This document shows positions 38,678 through 46,701 of a stretch of DNA of 64,000 bases, piece by piece. The DNA comes from Solirubrobacteraceae bacterium. Lineage in GTDB: Bacteria > Actinomycetota > Thermoleophilia > Solirubrobacterales > Solirubrobacteraceae. The notes beneath the pieces were generated by a model. That model was not told the origin of the DNA. It ran no database searches and saw nothing but the letters and a program-made list of their open reading frames with translations. Position 1 is the stretch's first letter. The number at the start of each line of letters is the position of its first letter. The position numbers and the translations under genes are program-made. The stretch spans positions 45,230-109,229 of the forward strand of contig JANJTP010000041.1 in the NCBI GenBank assembly GCA_024711025.1. Direction: 5' to 3'.

Positions 38678-39808
38678 ATGCCCGACGAACCGTCGGCGCC
38701 GCCGGCGGAGCCCGGCGCACGCCCGAGCTATCGCAGGTACCGCGCCCGGCCGAGGCTCTTCGGCGGCCGGGACGAGGGCCCGATGCCGCGCGAGCCCAGG
38801 GCCGCGAGGCCGGCGTCCAACGGCGCGCCGCCACGACGGCGGCGGCTCCGCGAGGCGCCGGCGCGACGGCGGATCGCGCCCGCCCGCATCGTGCTCTGGG
38901 CGCTCGTCGCGGTGCTCGGCTGGATCGCGTTGTCGGCCGTCCTCTTCCTCGTGAGCGCGCAGCTCGCGCAGGACCGCGTCGACAGCGCGACCAAGGCCGA
39001 GCTGTCGTCCGCCGGGCTACCGGTCCTGTCGCCGACGACCGTCCTGATCCTCGGCTCCGATCTGCGGGCCAAGGGCGACGCGGAGCCCGGCGCCGCGACC
39101 TCCGGCCCGAGCCGCTCGGACTCGATCCAGCTCCTTCGCGTCGGCGGCGGCCACAGCGCGAAGCTCTCGATCCCCCGCGACATGGCCGTGCAGATCCCGG
39201 GGATCGGCCTGCAGAAGATCAACGCCGCCTACGCGGCCGGTGGCCCGGCGCTCGCGGTGAAGACCGTGAAGCAGTTCCTCGGGATCGACGTCGACCACGT
39301 GGTGCTCGTCAGCTTCGCCCGCTTCCCGGACCTGGTCGACGCGATGGGCGGCGTCGACTACACGGGCGGCTGCGTCGTCTCGCGGATCAACGGCGGGTTT
39401 CGCAACGGCGGCTACACGCTGCGGCTGAAGGCCGGGACGACCCGGATCGACGGCCGGCAGGCGCTGGCGCTCGCGCGGACGCGCAAGAACGAGTGCAACC
39501 CGCGAGAGAACGACCTGACCCGCCAGCGCCGCCAGCAGAAGATCCTCGCCGCGATGAAGCGACGCACCCTGTCGCCGACCGGCTTCGTGCGCTGGCCGTG
39601 GATCGCGTGGCGCGCGCCGCAGGCGGTCAGCACCGACATGGGCGCCGCCGGGATGAGCGGCCTGGCGGCGACGATCGCGCTCGCCGGCAACGCCCCGACG
39701 CGGATCCTGGAGCCGACCGGCTCGGTGACGCTGCCGGACGGCGGCGCGGCGCTGACGATCGGCGACCAGAGTCGGCGCCGCCAGGTGCAGCGCTTCCTCG
39801 ACGGCTAG
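38678..39808 (+). CDS. LytR-CpsA-Psr (LCP) phosphotransferase/ligase
   Basis: 376 residues. A long Arg-rich cytoplasmic N-terminus, one membrane helix (IVLWALVAVLGWIALSAVLFLV), then the LCP domain: LILGSDLRA, RSDSIQLLRVGGG, SIPRDMAVQIPGIGLQKINAAYAAGG, MGGVDYTGG and DGRQALALARTRK. LCP enzymes transfer glycopolymers from undecaprenyl carriers to peptidoglycan. It is divergent from the ROK gene with only 8 bp between starts, so its promoter must lie inside the ROK gene or the mRNA is leaderless; the internal ATG at 38783 is an alternative start. Confidence 0.88.
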   Translation: MPDEPSAPPAEPGARPSYRRYRARPRLFGGRDEGPMPREPRAARPASNGAPPRRRRLREAPARRRIAPARIVLWALVAVLGWIALSAVLFLVSAQLAQDRVDSATKAELSSAGLPVLSPTTVLILGSDLRAKGDAEPGAATSGPSRSDSIQLLRVGGGHSAKLSIPRDMAVQIPGIGLQKINAAYAAGGPALAVKTVKQFLGIDVDHVVLVSFARFPDLVDAMGGVDYTGGCVVSRINGGFRNGGYTLRLKAGTTRIDGRQALALARTRKNECNPRENDLTRQRRQQKILAAMKRRTLSPTGFVRWPWIAWRAPQAVSTDMGAAGMSGLAATIALAGNAPTRILEPTGSVTLPDGGAALTIGDQSRRRQVQRFLDG

Positions 39809-39950
39809 CCCGCGGGCGAGGCGAGACCCCCGGGCCGCCCGAGCCCTCACGGGCGAGGAGGCCCGCCACCCTGCGCGAGGAGGGCCCACCGCCCTGCGAA
39901 AACCGGGTGCGCCTGCACCGCCCGGGCGCGGGCCGGCGCCGCGCCGCGCC

Positions 39951-40295
39951 TCAGGCCGCGGCCTTGGTCGAGCCGGACGCCTTCTTGTCCGATCCGCCCG
40001 ACCCGGCGCCCTTGCCGTCCGTGGACGGGGCCGCGGCGTCCTTGCGCTTCTCGGCGCTCTTCGCGTCGTTCTTGTCGGCGCCGTCCTTCGCGGACCGCTC
40101 CAGCTCCCGGTTGCGGCGCTTGGTGCCGTAGTCGGTGTTGTGGAAGCCCTTGCCCTTGAAGTGGATCGCGACGGGGTGGAAGACGCGCTCGACCGGCACT
40201 CCGCTCTCGGGGTCGGTCGTGAGCGGGTCGTCGCTCATCTTCTGAAGAACCTCGAACGTGGTCCCGTCGGGACGCCGGTACTCGTAGATCGGCAT
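39951..40295 (-). CDS. FmdB-family protein lacking the zinc-ribbon cysteines
   Basis: 114 residues: MPIYEYRRPDGTTFEVLQKMSDDPLTTDPESGVPVERVFHPVAIHFKGKGFHNTDY, then a Lys/Ala/Asp-rich disordered tail. FmdB proteins usually read MPIYEY-x-C-xx-CG...CP-x-CG. Here both CxxC pairs are replaced (RRPDG, TDPESG), so zinc binding is unlikely. It has its own promoter overlapped by CIRCE, suggesting heat-shock control. The start at 40295 is 9 nt from the -10, so the message is probably leaderless. Confidence 0.85.
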   Translation of the reverse strand: MPIYEYRRPDGTTFEVLQKMSDDPLTTDPESGVPVERVFHPVAIHFKGKGFHNTDYGTKRRNRELERSAKDGADKNDAKSAEKRKDAAAPSTDGKGAGSGGSDKKASGSTKAAA

Positions 40296-40304
40296 TGCCG
40301 AGCG

Positions 40305-40333
40305 AGGATACCCCATGCTGTTGGCACTCTCAA
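40305..40333 (-). promoter_or_regulatory. Promoter of the fmdB gene
   Basis: On the minus strand TTGAGA (40333-40328), exactly 17 nt, then TATCCT (40310-40305), a near-consensus sigma-70-type promoter. The -10 ends 9 nt before the fmdB ATG, implying a leaderless or near-leaderless mRNA. The CIRCE dyad covers the -35 and upstream spacer. Confidence 0.7.
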
Positions 40334-40347
40334 CCGACGAGTGCCAA
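40321..40347. promoter_or_regulatory. CIRCE element (HrcA operator)
   Basis: TTGGCACTC - 9 nt - GAGTGCCAA. A perfect 9-bp dyad with the exact N9 spacing of CIRCE (consensus TTAGCACTC-N9-GAGTGCTAA; TTGGCACTC is common in Actinobacteria). HrcA bound here would block the fmdB promoter and could affect glyS 39 bp away. Confidence 0.9.
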
Positions 40348-40371
40348 CGCGCGCTCCCGGCGGGCGACCAC

Positions 40372-40377
40372 TAGCAT
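40372..40377 (+). promoter_or_regulatory. Possible -10 element of glyS
   Basis: TAGCAT ends 8 nt before the glyS ATG. The -35 region (GCGCGC) is poor. The spacing suggests a leaderless glyS transcript. Confidence 0.4.
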
Positions 40378-40385
40378 CGCCGCCT

Positions 40386-41771
40386 ATGCCTGACGACGTC
40401 GTGACCATGGAGAAGATCGTGGCGCTGTGCAAGCGCCGCGGCTTTGTGTTCCCCTCCTCGGAGATCTACGGCGGACTGGGCTCGACGTACGACTACGGCC
40501 ACTACGGCGTGCTGCTGAAGTCCAACGTCAAGGACGCCTGGTGGCGCGCGATGCTGAGCCGCGACGACGTGGTCGCGATCGACTCGGCGATCCTCCAGCA
40601 CCCGCGAGTGTGGGAGGCCAGCGGCCACGTCGGCGGCTTCAGCGACCCGCTGGTCGACTGCCGGACCTGCAAGAGCCGCTTCCGCGCCGACCACCTCGAC
40701 CAGGTCGCCTGCCCGCGCAAGCCGTCCAAGCACCCCGGCGAGGGACCCGACTGCGACCTCACGCAGGCGCGCGAGTTCAACCTGATGTTCCAGACGCACG
40801 TCGGCCCGGTGCAGGACACCGCATCGGTCGCCTACCTGCGGCCCGAGACGGCGCAGGGCATCTTCATCAACTTCAAGAACGTCCTGCAGTTCGCGCGCAA
40901 GAAGCCGCCGTTCGGCATCGCGCAGGTCGGCAAGTCGTTCCGCAACGAGATCACGCCCGGCAACTTCATCTTCCGCACGCGCGAGTTCGAGCAGATGGAG
41001 ATGGAGTTCTTCGTCCCGCCCACCGACACGCCGCGGTGGTACCGCTACTGGATCGAGGAGCGCGAGCGCTGGTACCTCGAGCTCGGGATCCGGCCCGACC
41101 ACCTGCGCGTCCGCGCGCACGAGGCCGATGAGCTGAGCCACTACTCGTCGGGCACGAGCGACATCGAGTACCTCTTCCCGATCGGCTGGAGCGAGCTCGA
41201 GGGGGTCGCCGACCGCGGCAGCTACGACCTGACCCAGCACAGCGAGCACTCCGGCGAGAAGCTCGAGTACTTCGACACGGCGAGCGGCGAGCGCTACGTG
41301 CCGCACGTCGTCGAGCCCGCCGCCGGCGCCGACCGCGCAGCGCTCGCCTTCCTCGTCGACGCCTACGACGAGGAGGACGTGCCGGTCGCCGGCGACGGCG
41401 AGCGGACCGAGCGGCGGACGGTGCTGCGCCTGCATCCGAGGCTCGCGCCGGTCAAGGCCGCCGTCCTGCCGCTGGTCAAGAAGGACGGCCAGCCCGAGCT
41501 GGCGCGAGAGATCGCGCAGACGCTGAGCGGCGTGCTGCAGGTCGAGTACGACGAGGGCGGCTCGATCGGCAAGCGCTACCGCCGACAGGACGAGATCGGC
41601 ACGCCGTGGTGCCTCACGGTCGACCACCGGAGCCTCGAGGACCGGACGGTCACCGTCCGCGACCGCGACTCGCTCGGCCAGGAGCGCGTCGCGATCGACG
41701 AGCTCGCGCAGCTGCTCGCCGGACGGCTCGCCGGGCCGTGGCGCAGCCCCAAGCTGACGGCGGTCGCCTGA
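40386..41771 (+). CDS. glyS: Glycyl-tRNA synthetase (dimeric alpha2 type)
   Basis: 461 residues. Class II synthetase: CKRRGFVFPSSEIYGGLGSTYDYGHYGVLLK at the N-terminus, motif 2 area QVGKSFRNEITPGNFIFRTREFEQMEMEFF, AYLRPETAQGIFINFKN, and motif 3 region GIGR-like DRAALAFLVDAY. The C-terminal anticodon-binding domain has LHPRLAPVKAAVLPLVKK and GTPWCLTVDH. The start at 40386 has no Shine-Dalgarno and is consistent with leaderless translation. It is divergent from fmdB across the CIRCE site. Confidence 0.97.
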   Translation: MPDDVVTMEKIVALCKRRGFVFPSSEIYGGLGSTYDYGHYGVLLKSNVKDAWWRAMLSRDDVVAIDSAILQHPRVWEASGHVGGFSDPLVDCRTCKSRFRADHLDQVACPRKPSKHPGEGPDCDLTQAREFNLMFQTHVGPVQDTASVAYLRPETAQGIFINFKNVLQFARKKPPFGIAQVGKSFRNEITPGNFIFRTREFEQMEMEFFVPPTDTPRWYRYWIEERERWYLELGIRPDHLRVRAHEADELSHYSSGTSDIEYLFPIGWSELEGVADRGSYDLTQHSEHSGEKLEYFDTASGERYVPHVVEPAAGADRAALAFLVDAYDEEDVPVAGDGERTERRTVLRLHPRLAPVKAAVLPLVKKDGQPELAREIAQTLSGVLQVEYDEGGSIGKRYRRQDEIGTPWCLTVDHRSLEDRTVTVRDRDSLGQERVAIDELAQLLAGRLAGPWRSPKLTAVA

Positions 41772-41772
41772 C

Positions 41773-41794
41773 GCCGCGCGGCCGGTCGCGCGGC
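41773..41794 (+). terminator. Terminator-like hairpin after glyS
   Basis: GCCGCGCG - GCCGGT - CGCGCGGC: an 8-bp stem starting one base after the glyS stop. No U-tract. Confidence 0.5.
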
Positions 41795-41917
41795 GCGCCG
41801 CCGGCCGGCTACGCTCCCGGGCGCCACGTGCCCGGACGAGACGCGCGCCGTACCCGGAACGACAAGACGACGCGCGACCTGCAACGTCGACACTCGTCTC
41901 CAGGAGGCAACCCCCCA

Positions 41918-42232
41918 ATGGCATGGGCCCTGCTGCTCCTCGCCGGCTTGCTCGAGATGGTCTGGGCGATCGCGCTCAAGCAATCGGACGGCCTCTCGCG
42001 GCTCTGGCCGACGGTCATCTTCGCGATCGTCTCGACGATCAGCATCGTGCTGCTCGCGCTCGCTCTGCGGAGCCTGCCGGTGAGCGTCGGCTACGCGGTC
42101 TGGACCGGCACCGGCGCCGTCGGAGTGGCGGTGCTCGGCATGGCGCTGCTCGGCGAGCCGGCGACCCTCGGGCGCATCGTGCCGATCACACTCGTGACCG
42201 TCGGCATCGTCTGGCTGGCGCTCGGCGACTGA
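41918..42232 (+). CDS. sugE: Small multidrug resistance family exporter, Gdx/SugE type
   Basis: 104 residues with four membrane helices. AGLLEMVWAIALKQSDGLSRLWPT and SLPVSVGYAVWTGTGAVG fit the Gdx/SugE subgroup (xxGLLExxWAxxLK, essential Glu) rather than EmrE. Gdx proteins export guanidinium as antiparallel dimers with proton exchange. AGGAGG lies 10 nt before the ATG. I looked for a guanidine riboswitch in the 146-bp leader and found no convincing one. Confidence 0.88.
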   Translation: MAWALLLLAGLLEMVWAIALKQSDGLSRLWPTVIFAIVSTISIVLLALALRSLPVSVGYAVWTGTGAVGVAVLGMALLGEPATLGRIVPITLVTVGIVWLALGD

Positions 42233-42344
42233 GGCGCCCGCCTCGACGCGGCCGGCGCGCACGGCCGGCCCCCACCTGGAGCGGCGGATGCTCCACCGCC
42301 GAGCGGGTTCGCCCAGGCGCGTGGCGGAAGGCGCGTGACAGCTC

Positions 42345-42360
42345 CTGACCGATCGGTCAG
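42345..42360. promoter_or_regulatory. Perfect 16-bp palindrome upstream of the R2lox-SCP2 gene
   Basis: CTGACCGATCGGTCAG, 30 bp before the start codon, in the place of a promoter/operator. It looks like TetR-family operators (TGACC..GGTCA). No TetR gene is adjacent in the window, so the regulator would be elsewhere. Confidence 0.65.
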
Positions 42361-42390
42361 AATGGGTGCGGGCATCGACCGGAGGGAACG

Positions 42391-43659
42391 ATGAGCACCA
42401 CCGCGCATCGCGCCGTCACCGCGGGCATCGACTACGCCGACCTCTACGCGCGCTGGGAGCGCGGCAACTGGTCGGCGACGGCCATCGACTTCGCCCAGGA
42501 CCGAGTCGACTGGCACGAGCGGATGACCGACGAGCAGCGCCGCAGCGCACTGTGGTTCTACACGCTCTTCTTCCACGGCGAGGACGCCGTCACCGACGGG
42601 CTGTCGCCGTACATCGACGCGGCGCCGCTCGAGGAGCAGAAGTACTTCCTCGCGACCCAGCAGGTCGACGAGGCACGCCACAGCGTCTTCTTCAAGCGCT
42701 TCATGGCCGAGGTCGCCGGCCTCGGCGACGGGACGATGGCCGGCGGCATGCTGGCGACCGAGAGCCTCCTGACGTGGGGGCACCGGAAGATCTTCGGCAA
42801 GCTCGACGAAATGGCCGACCGCCTGCGCGCCGACCGCTCGCTGCCGCAGCTCTGCCGCGCCATCGCGCTCTACCACCTCATCATCGAGGGCGCCCTCGCC
42901 CAGCCCGGCCAGCACTTCATGGAGACGTACCTGGAGCGGATGGACGTGCTGCCCGGCTTCCGCGAGGGCATCCGCCATGTCTCGCTCGACGAGCAGCGCC
43001 ACATCGCGTTCGGCGTGAAGCTGCTCGCCGACGCGTACGCCACCGATCCCGCGATGACCACGGAGGCGATCCGCGAGACGCTTCAGGACGTCGGCGCGCA
43101 CATGGCGGCGATCGCGATGCCGCCGGGCTGGGACGAGACCTATTACACGACGTTCGGCTTCACGTACGACGAGCTGGCCCGCGAGGGCATGCGCCTGCTG
43201 GAGATGCGCCTGAAGGCGATCGGCCTCGACCTGGAGCGGCTCGACCGCTTCCCGATCCCGTTCGACGTACCGTTCGACGAGCGCGCGCGACGCGGACGCG
43301 TGCTGCTCGAAGCCAACCTCACCGGCCCCGACCGGCCCGCCTCACGCGACCGCTATGCGACCGGCGTCATGTTCGACGCGCTGCGCCGCCAGGCCGATCC
43401 GCGGATGGCGAAGCCCGGCACGACGATCGCCTGGGACTTCACCGACGCCGAGCCGTGGCACATCAGCTTCGACGCCGGCCGGGCCACGTCCGGCGCCGGA
43501 ATGACAGAGCACCCCGACCTGCGCCTGAGCATCGGCTTCGACGACTGGGCGGACATGTTCGCCGGGCGCGAGAGCCCACGCCGCCAGCTTCTCACGCGGA
43601 GGCTGCGCCCCCATGGGGATCTGCGGCTGTTCCTGCGGATGCGCCGGATCTTCGCCTGA
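42391..43659 (+). CDS. R2-like ligand-binding oxidase (R2lox) fused to a C-terminal SCP2 lipid-binding domain
   Basis: 422 residues with GGAGGG before the ATG. Residues ~1-300 match R2lox: metal and cross-link residues E64/V67 (FHGEDAVTD), E94/H97 (VDEARH), Y161/E166 (LYHLIIEG) and E201/H204 (LDEQRH) fall at almost the same positions as the E68, V71, E101, H104, Y162, E167, E202 and H205 set of Mycobacterium R2lox. Residues ~335-421 look like an SCP2 sterol-carrier domain (TTIAWDFTDAEPWHISFDAGRA, HPDLRLSIGFDDWADMFAGRE, HGDLRLFLRMRRIF). R2lox has a Mn/Fe site and binds a long-chain fatty acid; the fused SCP2 domain suggests lipid delivery. Substrate unknown. Confidence 0.88.
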   Translation: MSTTAHRAVTAGIDYADLYARWERGNWSATAIDFAQDRVDWHERMTDEQRRSALWFYTLFFHGEDAVTDGLSPYIDAAPLEEQKYFLATQQVDEARHSVFFKRFMAEVAGLGDGTMAGGMLATESLLTWGHRKIFGKLDEMADRLRADRSLPQLCRAIALYHLIIEGALAQPGQHFMETYLERMDVLPGFREGIRHVSLDEQRHIAFGVKLLADAYATDPAMTTEAIRETLQDVGAHMAAIAMPPGWDETYYTTFGFTYDELAREGMRLLEMRLKAIGLDLERLDRFPIPFDVPFDERARRGRVLLEANLTGPDRPASRDRYATGVMFDALRRQADPRMAKPGTTIAWDFTDAEPWHISFDAGRATSGAGMTEHPDLRLSIGFDDWADMFAGRESPRRQLLTRRLRPHGDLRLFLRMRRIFA

Positions 43660-43685
43660 CGACGGACGCGAGCCGGCCCGTCGCG

Positions 43686-44189
43686 CTAGGCCCCCGCCGG
43701 CCCTTCGGCCGCTTCCGGCCCGGCGGCATCCGGCGCGGCCGGCTCGGCCGCCGCCGCAGCTGGCTCGGCGGCGGGCGGCGCGGTCGTCGAGACGTAGTCG
43801 AACTCCTCCTCGGCGCCGAACAGCAGGTCGAGCGCCTTGTTGCGCAGGCTCTCGCTGAGCGCCAGCGCAGCACCGGCCCCGACGACGACCAGCAGGACTC
43901 GCCTGCCCCAGTGGCGCTTGCGCCGCCCCTGCTCGACAAGCCGGCCGCGGGCCTCCGCGAGGCTCTTGCCGGCCGCGGCCAGCTCTGCCTGGAGCTTGCG
44001 GTCGTCGAAGATCGCGCTCAGCGGGCTGTCCGAGCCCTTCACGCGGTCGATCGCCTCGCGCGCCGAGTCGTAGGCGACGCGCGCGTTGTCGCGAATCGCC
44101 TGGTCCTGCACGACCTTCTTGACGTACGGGTTCGCGAGGAGCTCCTGGATGGTGTGGGCGGCACGCTCCGCCCCGCTCGATGCTGCCAT
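43686..44189 (-). CDS. Hypothetical single-pass membrane protein with helical cytoplasmic domain
   Basis: 167 residues. A long helical N-terminal domain (TIQELLANPYVKKVVQDQAIRDNARVAYDSAREAIDRV...LQAELAAAGKSLAEARGRLVEQGRRKRHW) is followed by one membrane helix (VLLVVVGAGAALALS) and an Ala/Pro/Glu-rich tail. It is in the lon neighbourhood, 37 bp after the lon stop on the same strand. I do not recognise the family. Confidence 0.65.
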   Translation of the reverse strand: MAASSGAERAAHTIQELLANPYVKKVVQDQAIRDNARVAYDSAREAIDRVKGSDSPLSAIFDDRKLQAELAAAGKSLAEARGRLVEQGRRKRHWGRRVLLVVVGAGAALALSESLRNKALDLLFGAEEEFDYVSTTAPPAAEPAAAAAEPAAPDAAGPEAAEGPAGA

Positions 44190-44226
44190 TTCGTCGTCTC
44201 CCGTCTGTGAGGGTCCGAGCGCCAGT

Positions 44227-46701
44227 CTACCCCGCAAAGACCGCCGCGGAGACCGGCGGGGGAACCGGCGCGGGGGCCCCCGCGGGGACCGGCGCGGGGG
44301 CCGGCGCGCGGCGCCTGCGGAGCTCGAGCGCCGCCTCCAGCACCTGACGAACGTCGTCGACGAAGACGAAGCTCAGCTTGCTGCGCAGATGCTCGGGGAT
44401 CTCCTCGACGTCGCCCTCGTTGAGGGCCGGAGCGATGACGGTCTCGATGCCGCTTCGCTGCGCCGCCAGCGCCTTCTCCTTCAGGCCGCCGATCGGCAGC
44501 ACCTGACCGGTCAGGGTCACCTCTCCGGTCATCGCCACGTTGCTTCGCACGGCGCGCCCGGAGAGCAGCGAGACGAGCGCGGTGGTCATCGTGATCCCGG
44601 CGCTCGGCCCATCCTTGGGGATCGCCCCGGCGGGCACGTGCAGGTGCAGGTCGTGGGTCGCGAACCAGTCCTCCGGCAGCTCGGGTGCCAGATCGGCCAC
44701 GTGGCCGCGGACGTAGCTGAGCGCGGCCTGCGCCGACTCGCGCATCACCTCGCCGAGCTGGCCGGTGATCGTCAGCGAGCCCTTGCCGGGCATCGCCGTC
44801 GCCTCGATGAAGAGCACGTCGCCGCCGACCGGCGTCCATGCGAGCCCGGTCGCGACCCCCGGCTCGCGCGTGCGCCTGCGCGACTCCGCGAAGAAGCGGC
44901 GCTTGCCGAGCAGCTCGCGGGCCCGTGCCTCGCCGATGGCGACGCGCTTCTCGGGGCGCCCGTCCGGCCGCTCGGCGACATCGCGCGCGACCTTGCGGCA
45001 GAGTGTCCCGATCTCCCGCTCGAGGTTGCGGACCCCGGCCTCGCGGGTGTAGTCCGAGATGATCGCCTTCAGCGCCGCGTCGGAGATCGAGATCCAGCTC
45101 CGCTTCAGCCCGTTGCGCTCGATCTGCCTCGGCACGAGGTAGCGCCTGGCGATCTGGAGCTTCTCGTCGGCGGTGTAGCCGGCGAGCTGGATGACCTCCA
45201 TGCGATCGAGCAGCGGCCGCGGGATCGTGTCCAGCGCGTTCGCGGTCGTGATGAACATGACGTCCGAGAGGTCGAACGGGACGTCCAGGTAGTGGTCGCG
45301 GAAGGTCGAGTTCTGCTCGGGGTCGAGCACCTCGAGCATCGCGCTCGACGGATCGCCGCGCCAGTCGCTGCCCATCTTGTCGATCTCGTCGATCATGAAG
45401 AGCGGGTTGCGCGAGCCGGCGTCGCGCAGCGCGCGGATGATCGTGCCGGGCATCGCGCCGATGTACGTCCGCCGGTGGCCGCGGATCTCCGCCTCGTCGC
45501 GCACACCGCCGGTGCTGATCCGCTCGAACTCGCGGCCCAGCGCGCGGGCGATCGAGCGGCCGAGCGAGGTCTTGCCGACGCCGGGCGGGCCGACGAAGCA
45601 GAGGATCGAGCCACGCGCGTCCGGCTTCAGCCGCCGCACGGCGAGGAACTCGATGATCCGCTCCTTGACCTGCTCGATGTCGTAGTGGTCCTCGTCGAGC
45701 ACCTGGCGTGCGTGGGCGAGGTCGAGGTTGTCCTCCGTCGAGGCGCTCCACGGCAGGGAGGCGATCCACTCGAGGTACGTGCGGATCACACCGTGCTCGG
45801 CCGCCTGCGGCGGAAGCTGCTCGAGCCTGCGCAGCTCGCGATCCACCTGGGTGCGGACCTCGTCGGGCAGGCCCGCGGCATCGAGCTGCTCGCGCAGCGT
45901 CTCCGCCTCGGCCGCCGACTCGTCGAACTCGCCGAGCTCCTCCTGGATCGCCTTGAGTTGCTGGCGCAGCACGTACTCGCGCTGGCTCTTGTCGAGCTCG
46001 GACTGGACCTGCGACTGGATCTTCGAGCCGATCGAGATGACCTCGAGCTCGCGCGCGAGGACCTCGGCGATCAGCCGCAGCCGCCTGGCGACGTCGGGCT
46101 CCTCGAGGATCCGCTGCTTCTCGTCGGTCTTGAGCCGCAGCGAGCCGGCGATCAGGCTCGTCAGCGCCGACGGGTCCTCGATGTTGGCGACCGCGACCTG
46201 CAGCTCCTCGGGCAGGTAGGGCACCTGCTCGACGATGCTCGAGAAGGTCTCCTGCACGTTGCGCGTCAGCGCCGTCAGCTCCGGCGTCTCGCGCACCACG
46301 TCGGGGATCTCGGTGATCTCGGCGACCAGGTATGGGCTCTCGCGAGCCCAGCGGTCGATGTGCACCCGCTCGGCGCCCTGGACGAGGATCCGCAGCGTCC
46401 CGTCGGGGACCTTCATCATCCGGGCGACCGAGCCGACGACCCCGACGTCGTGGACGTCGCCGGGGCCGGGCGCCTCGATCTCGGAGCTGCGCGCGGCGAC
46501 CATGACGAGCATCCGGTCGCCCGCGAGCACGTCCTCGACGAGCTTCACCGAGCGCTCCTGGCCGACGGCCAGCGGGATCAGCGTGTCGGGCAGCGGGACG
46601 GTCTCGCGCAGCGGCAGGGCCGGCAGCACGCGCGGCAGCGTCCGCGCCGCTCCGACCTGGACGTCGCGCTCGCCGCCGGCCTCGGCGATGTCGATGGTCA
46701 T
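44227..46701 (-). CDS. lon: ATP-dependent protease Lon (LonA)
   Basis: 824 residues. The N-terminal substrate-binding domain is followed by AAA+ Walker A FVGPPGVGKTSLGRS (~374), Walker B FMIDEIDKMG, and a C-terminal protease domain with catalytic Ser in GPSAGITMTTA (~700) and Lys in IGGLKEKALAAQ (~742). A Pro/Ala tail ends it. It degrades misfolded and regulatory proteins. The ATG at 46701 overlaps the hsp20 stop (ATGA). Confidence 0.98.
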   Translation of the reverse strand: MTIDIAEAGGERDVQVGAARTLPRVLPALPLRETVPLPDTLIPLAVGQERSVKLVEDVLAGDRMLVMVAARSSEIEAPGPGDVHDVGVVGSVARMMKVPDGTLRILVQGAERVHIDRWARESPYLVAEITEIPDVVRETPELTALTRNVQETFSSIVEQVPYLPEELQVAVANIEDPSALTSLIAGSLRLKTDEKQRILEEPDVARRLRLIAEVLARELEVISIGSKIQSQVQSELDKSQREYVLRQQLKAIQEELGEFDESAAEAETLREQLDAAGLPDEVRTQVDRELRRLEQLPPQAAEHGVIRTYLEWIASLPWSASTEDNLDLAHARQVLDEDHYDIEQVKERIIEFLAVRRLKPDARGSILCFVGPPGVGKTSLGRSIARALGREFERISTGGVRDEAEIRGHRRTYIGAMPGTIIRALRDAGSRNPLFMIDEIDKMGSDWRGDPSSAMLEVLDPEQNSTFRDHYLDVPFDLSDVMFITTANALDTIPRPLLDRMEVIQLAGYTADEKLQIARRYLVPRQIERNGLKRSWISISDAALKAIISDYTREAGVRNLEREIGTLCRKVARDVAERPDGRPEKRVAIGEARARELLGKRRFFAESRRRTREPGVATGLAWTPVGGDVLFIEATAMPGKGSLTITGQLGEVMRESAQAALSYVRGHVADLAPELPEDWFATHDLHLHVPAGAIPKDGPSAGITMTTALVSLLSGRAVRSNVAMTGEVTLTGQVLPIGGLKEKALAAQRSGIETVIAPALNEGDVEEIPEHLRSKLSFVFVDDVRQVLEAALELRRRRAPAPAPVPAGAPAPVPPPVSAAVFAG

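Noticed and set aside
41772-41917. Guanidine riboswitch (ykkC/mini-ykkC) in the sugE leader
   Set aside because: Segments such as CTACGCTCCCG and GGACGAGACG vaguely resemble ykkC, but the conserved 3' core (GGGACAAAAGCCC-like) and paired ACGR hairpins are not there. A covariance search (RF00442, RF01068) would decide.
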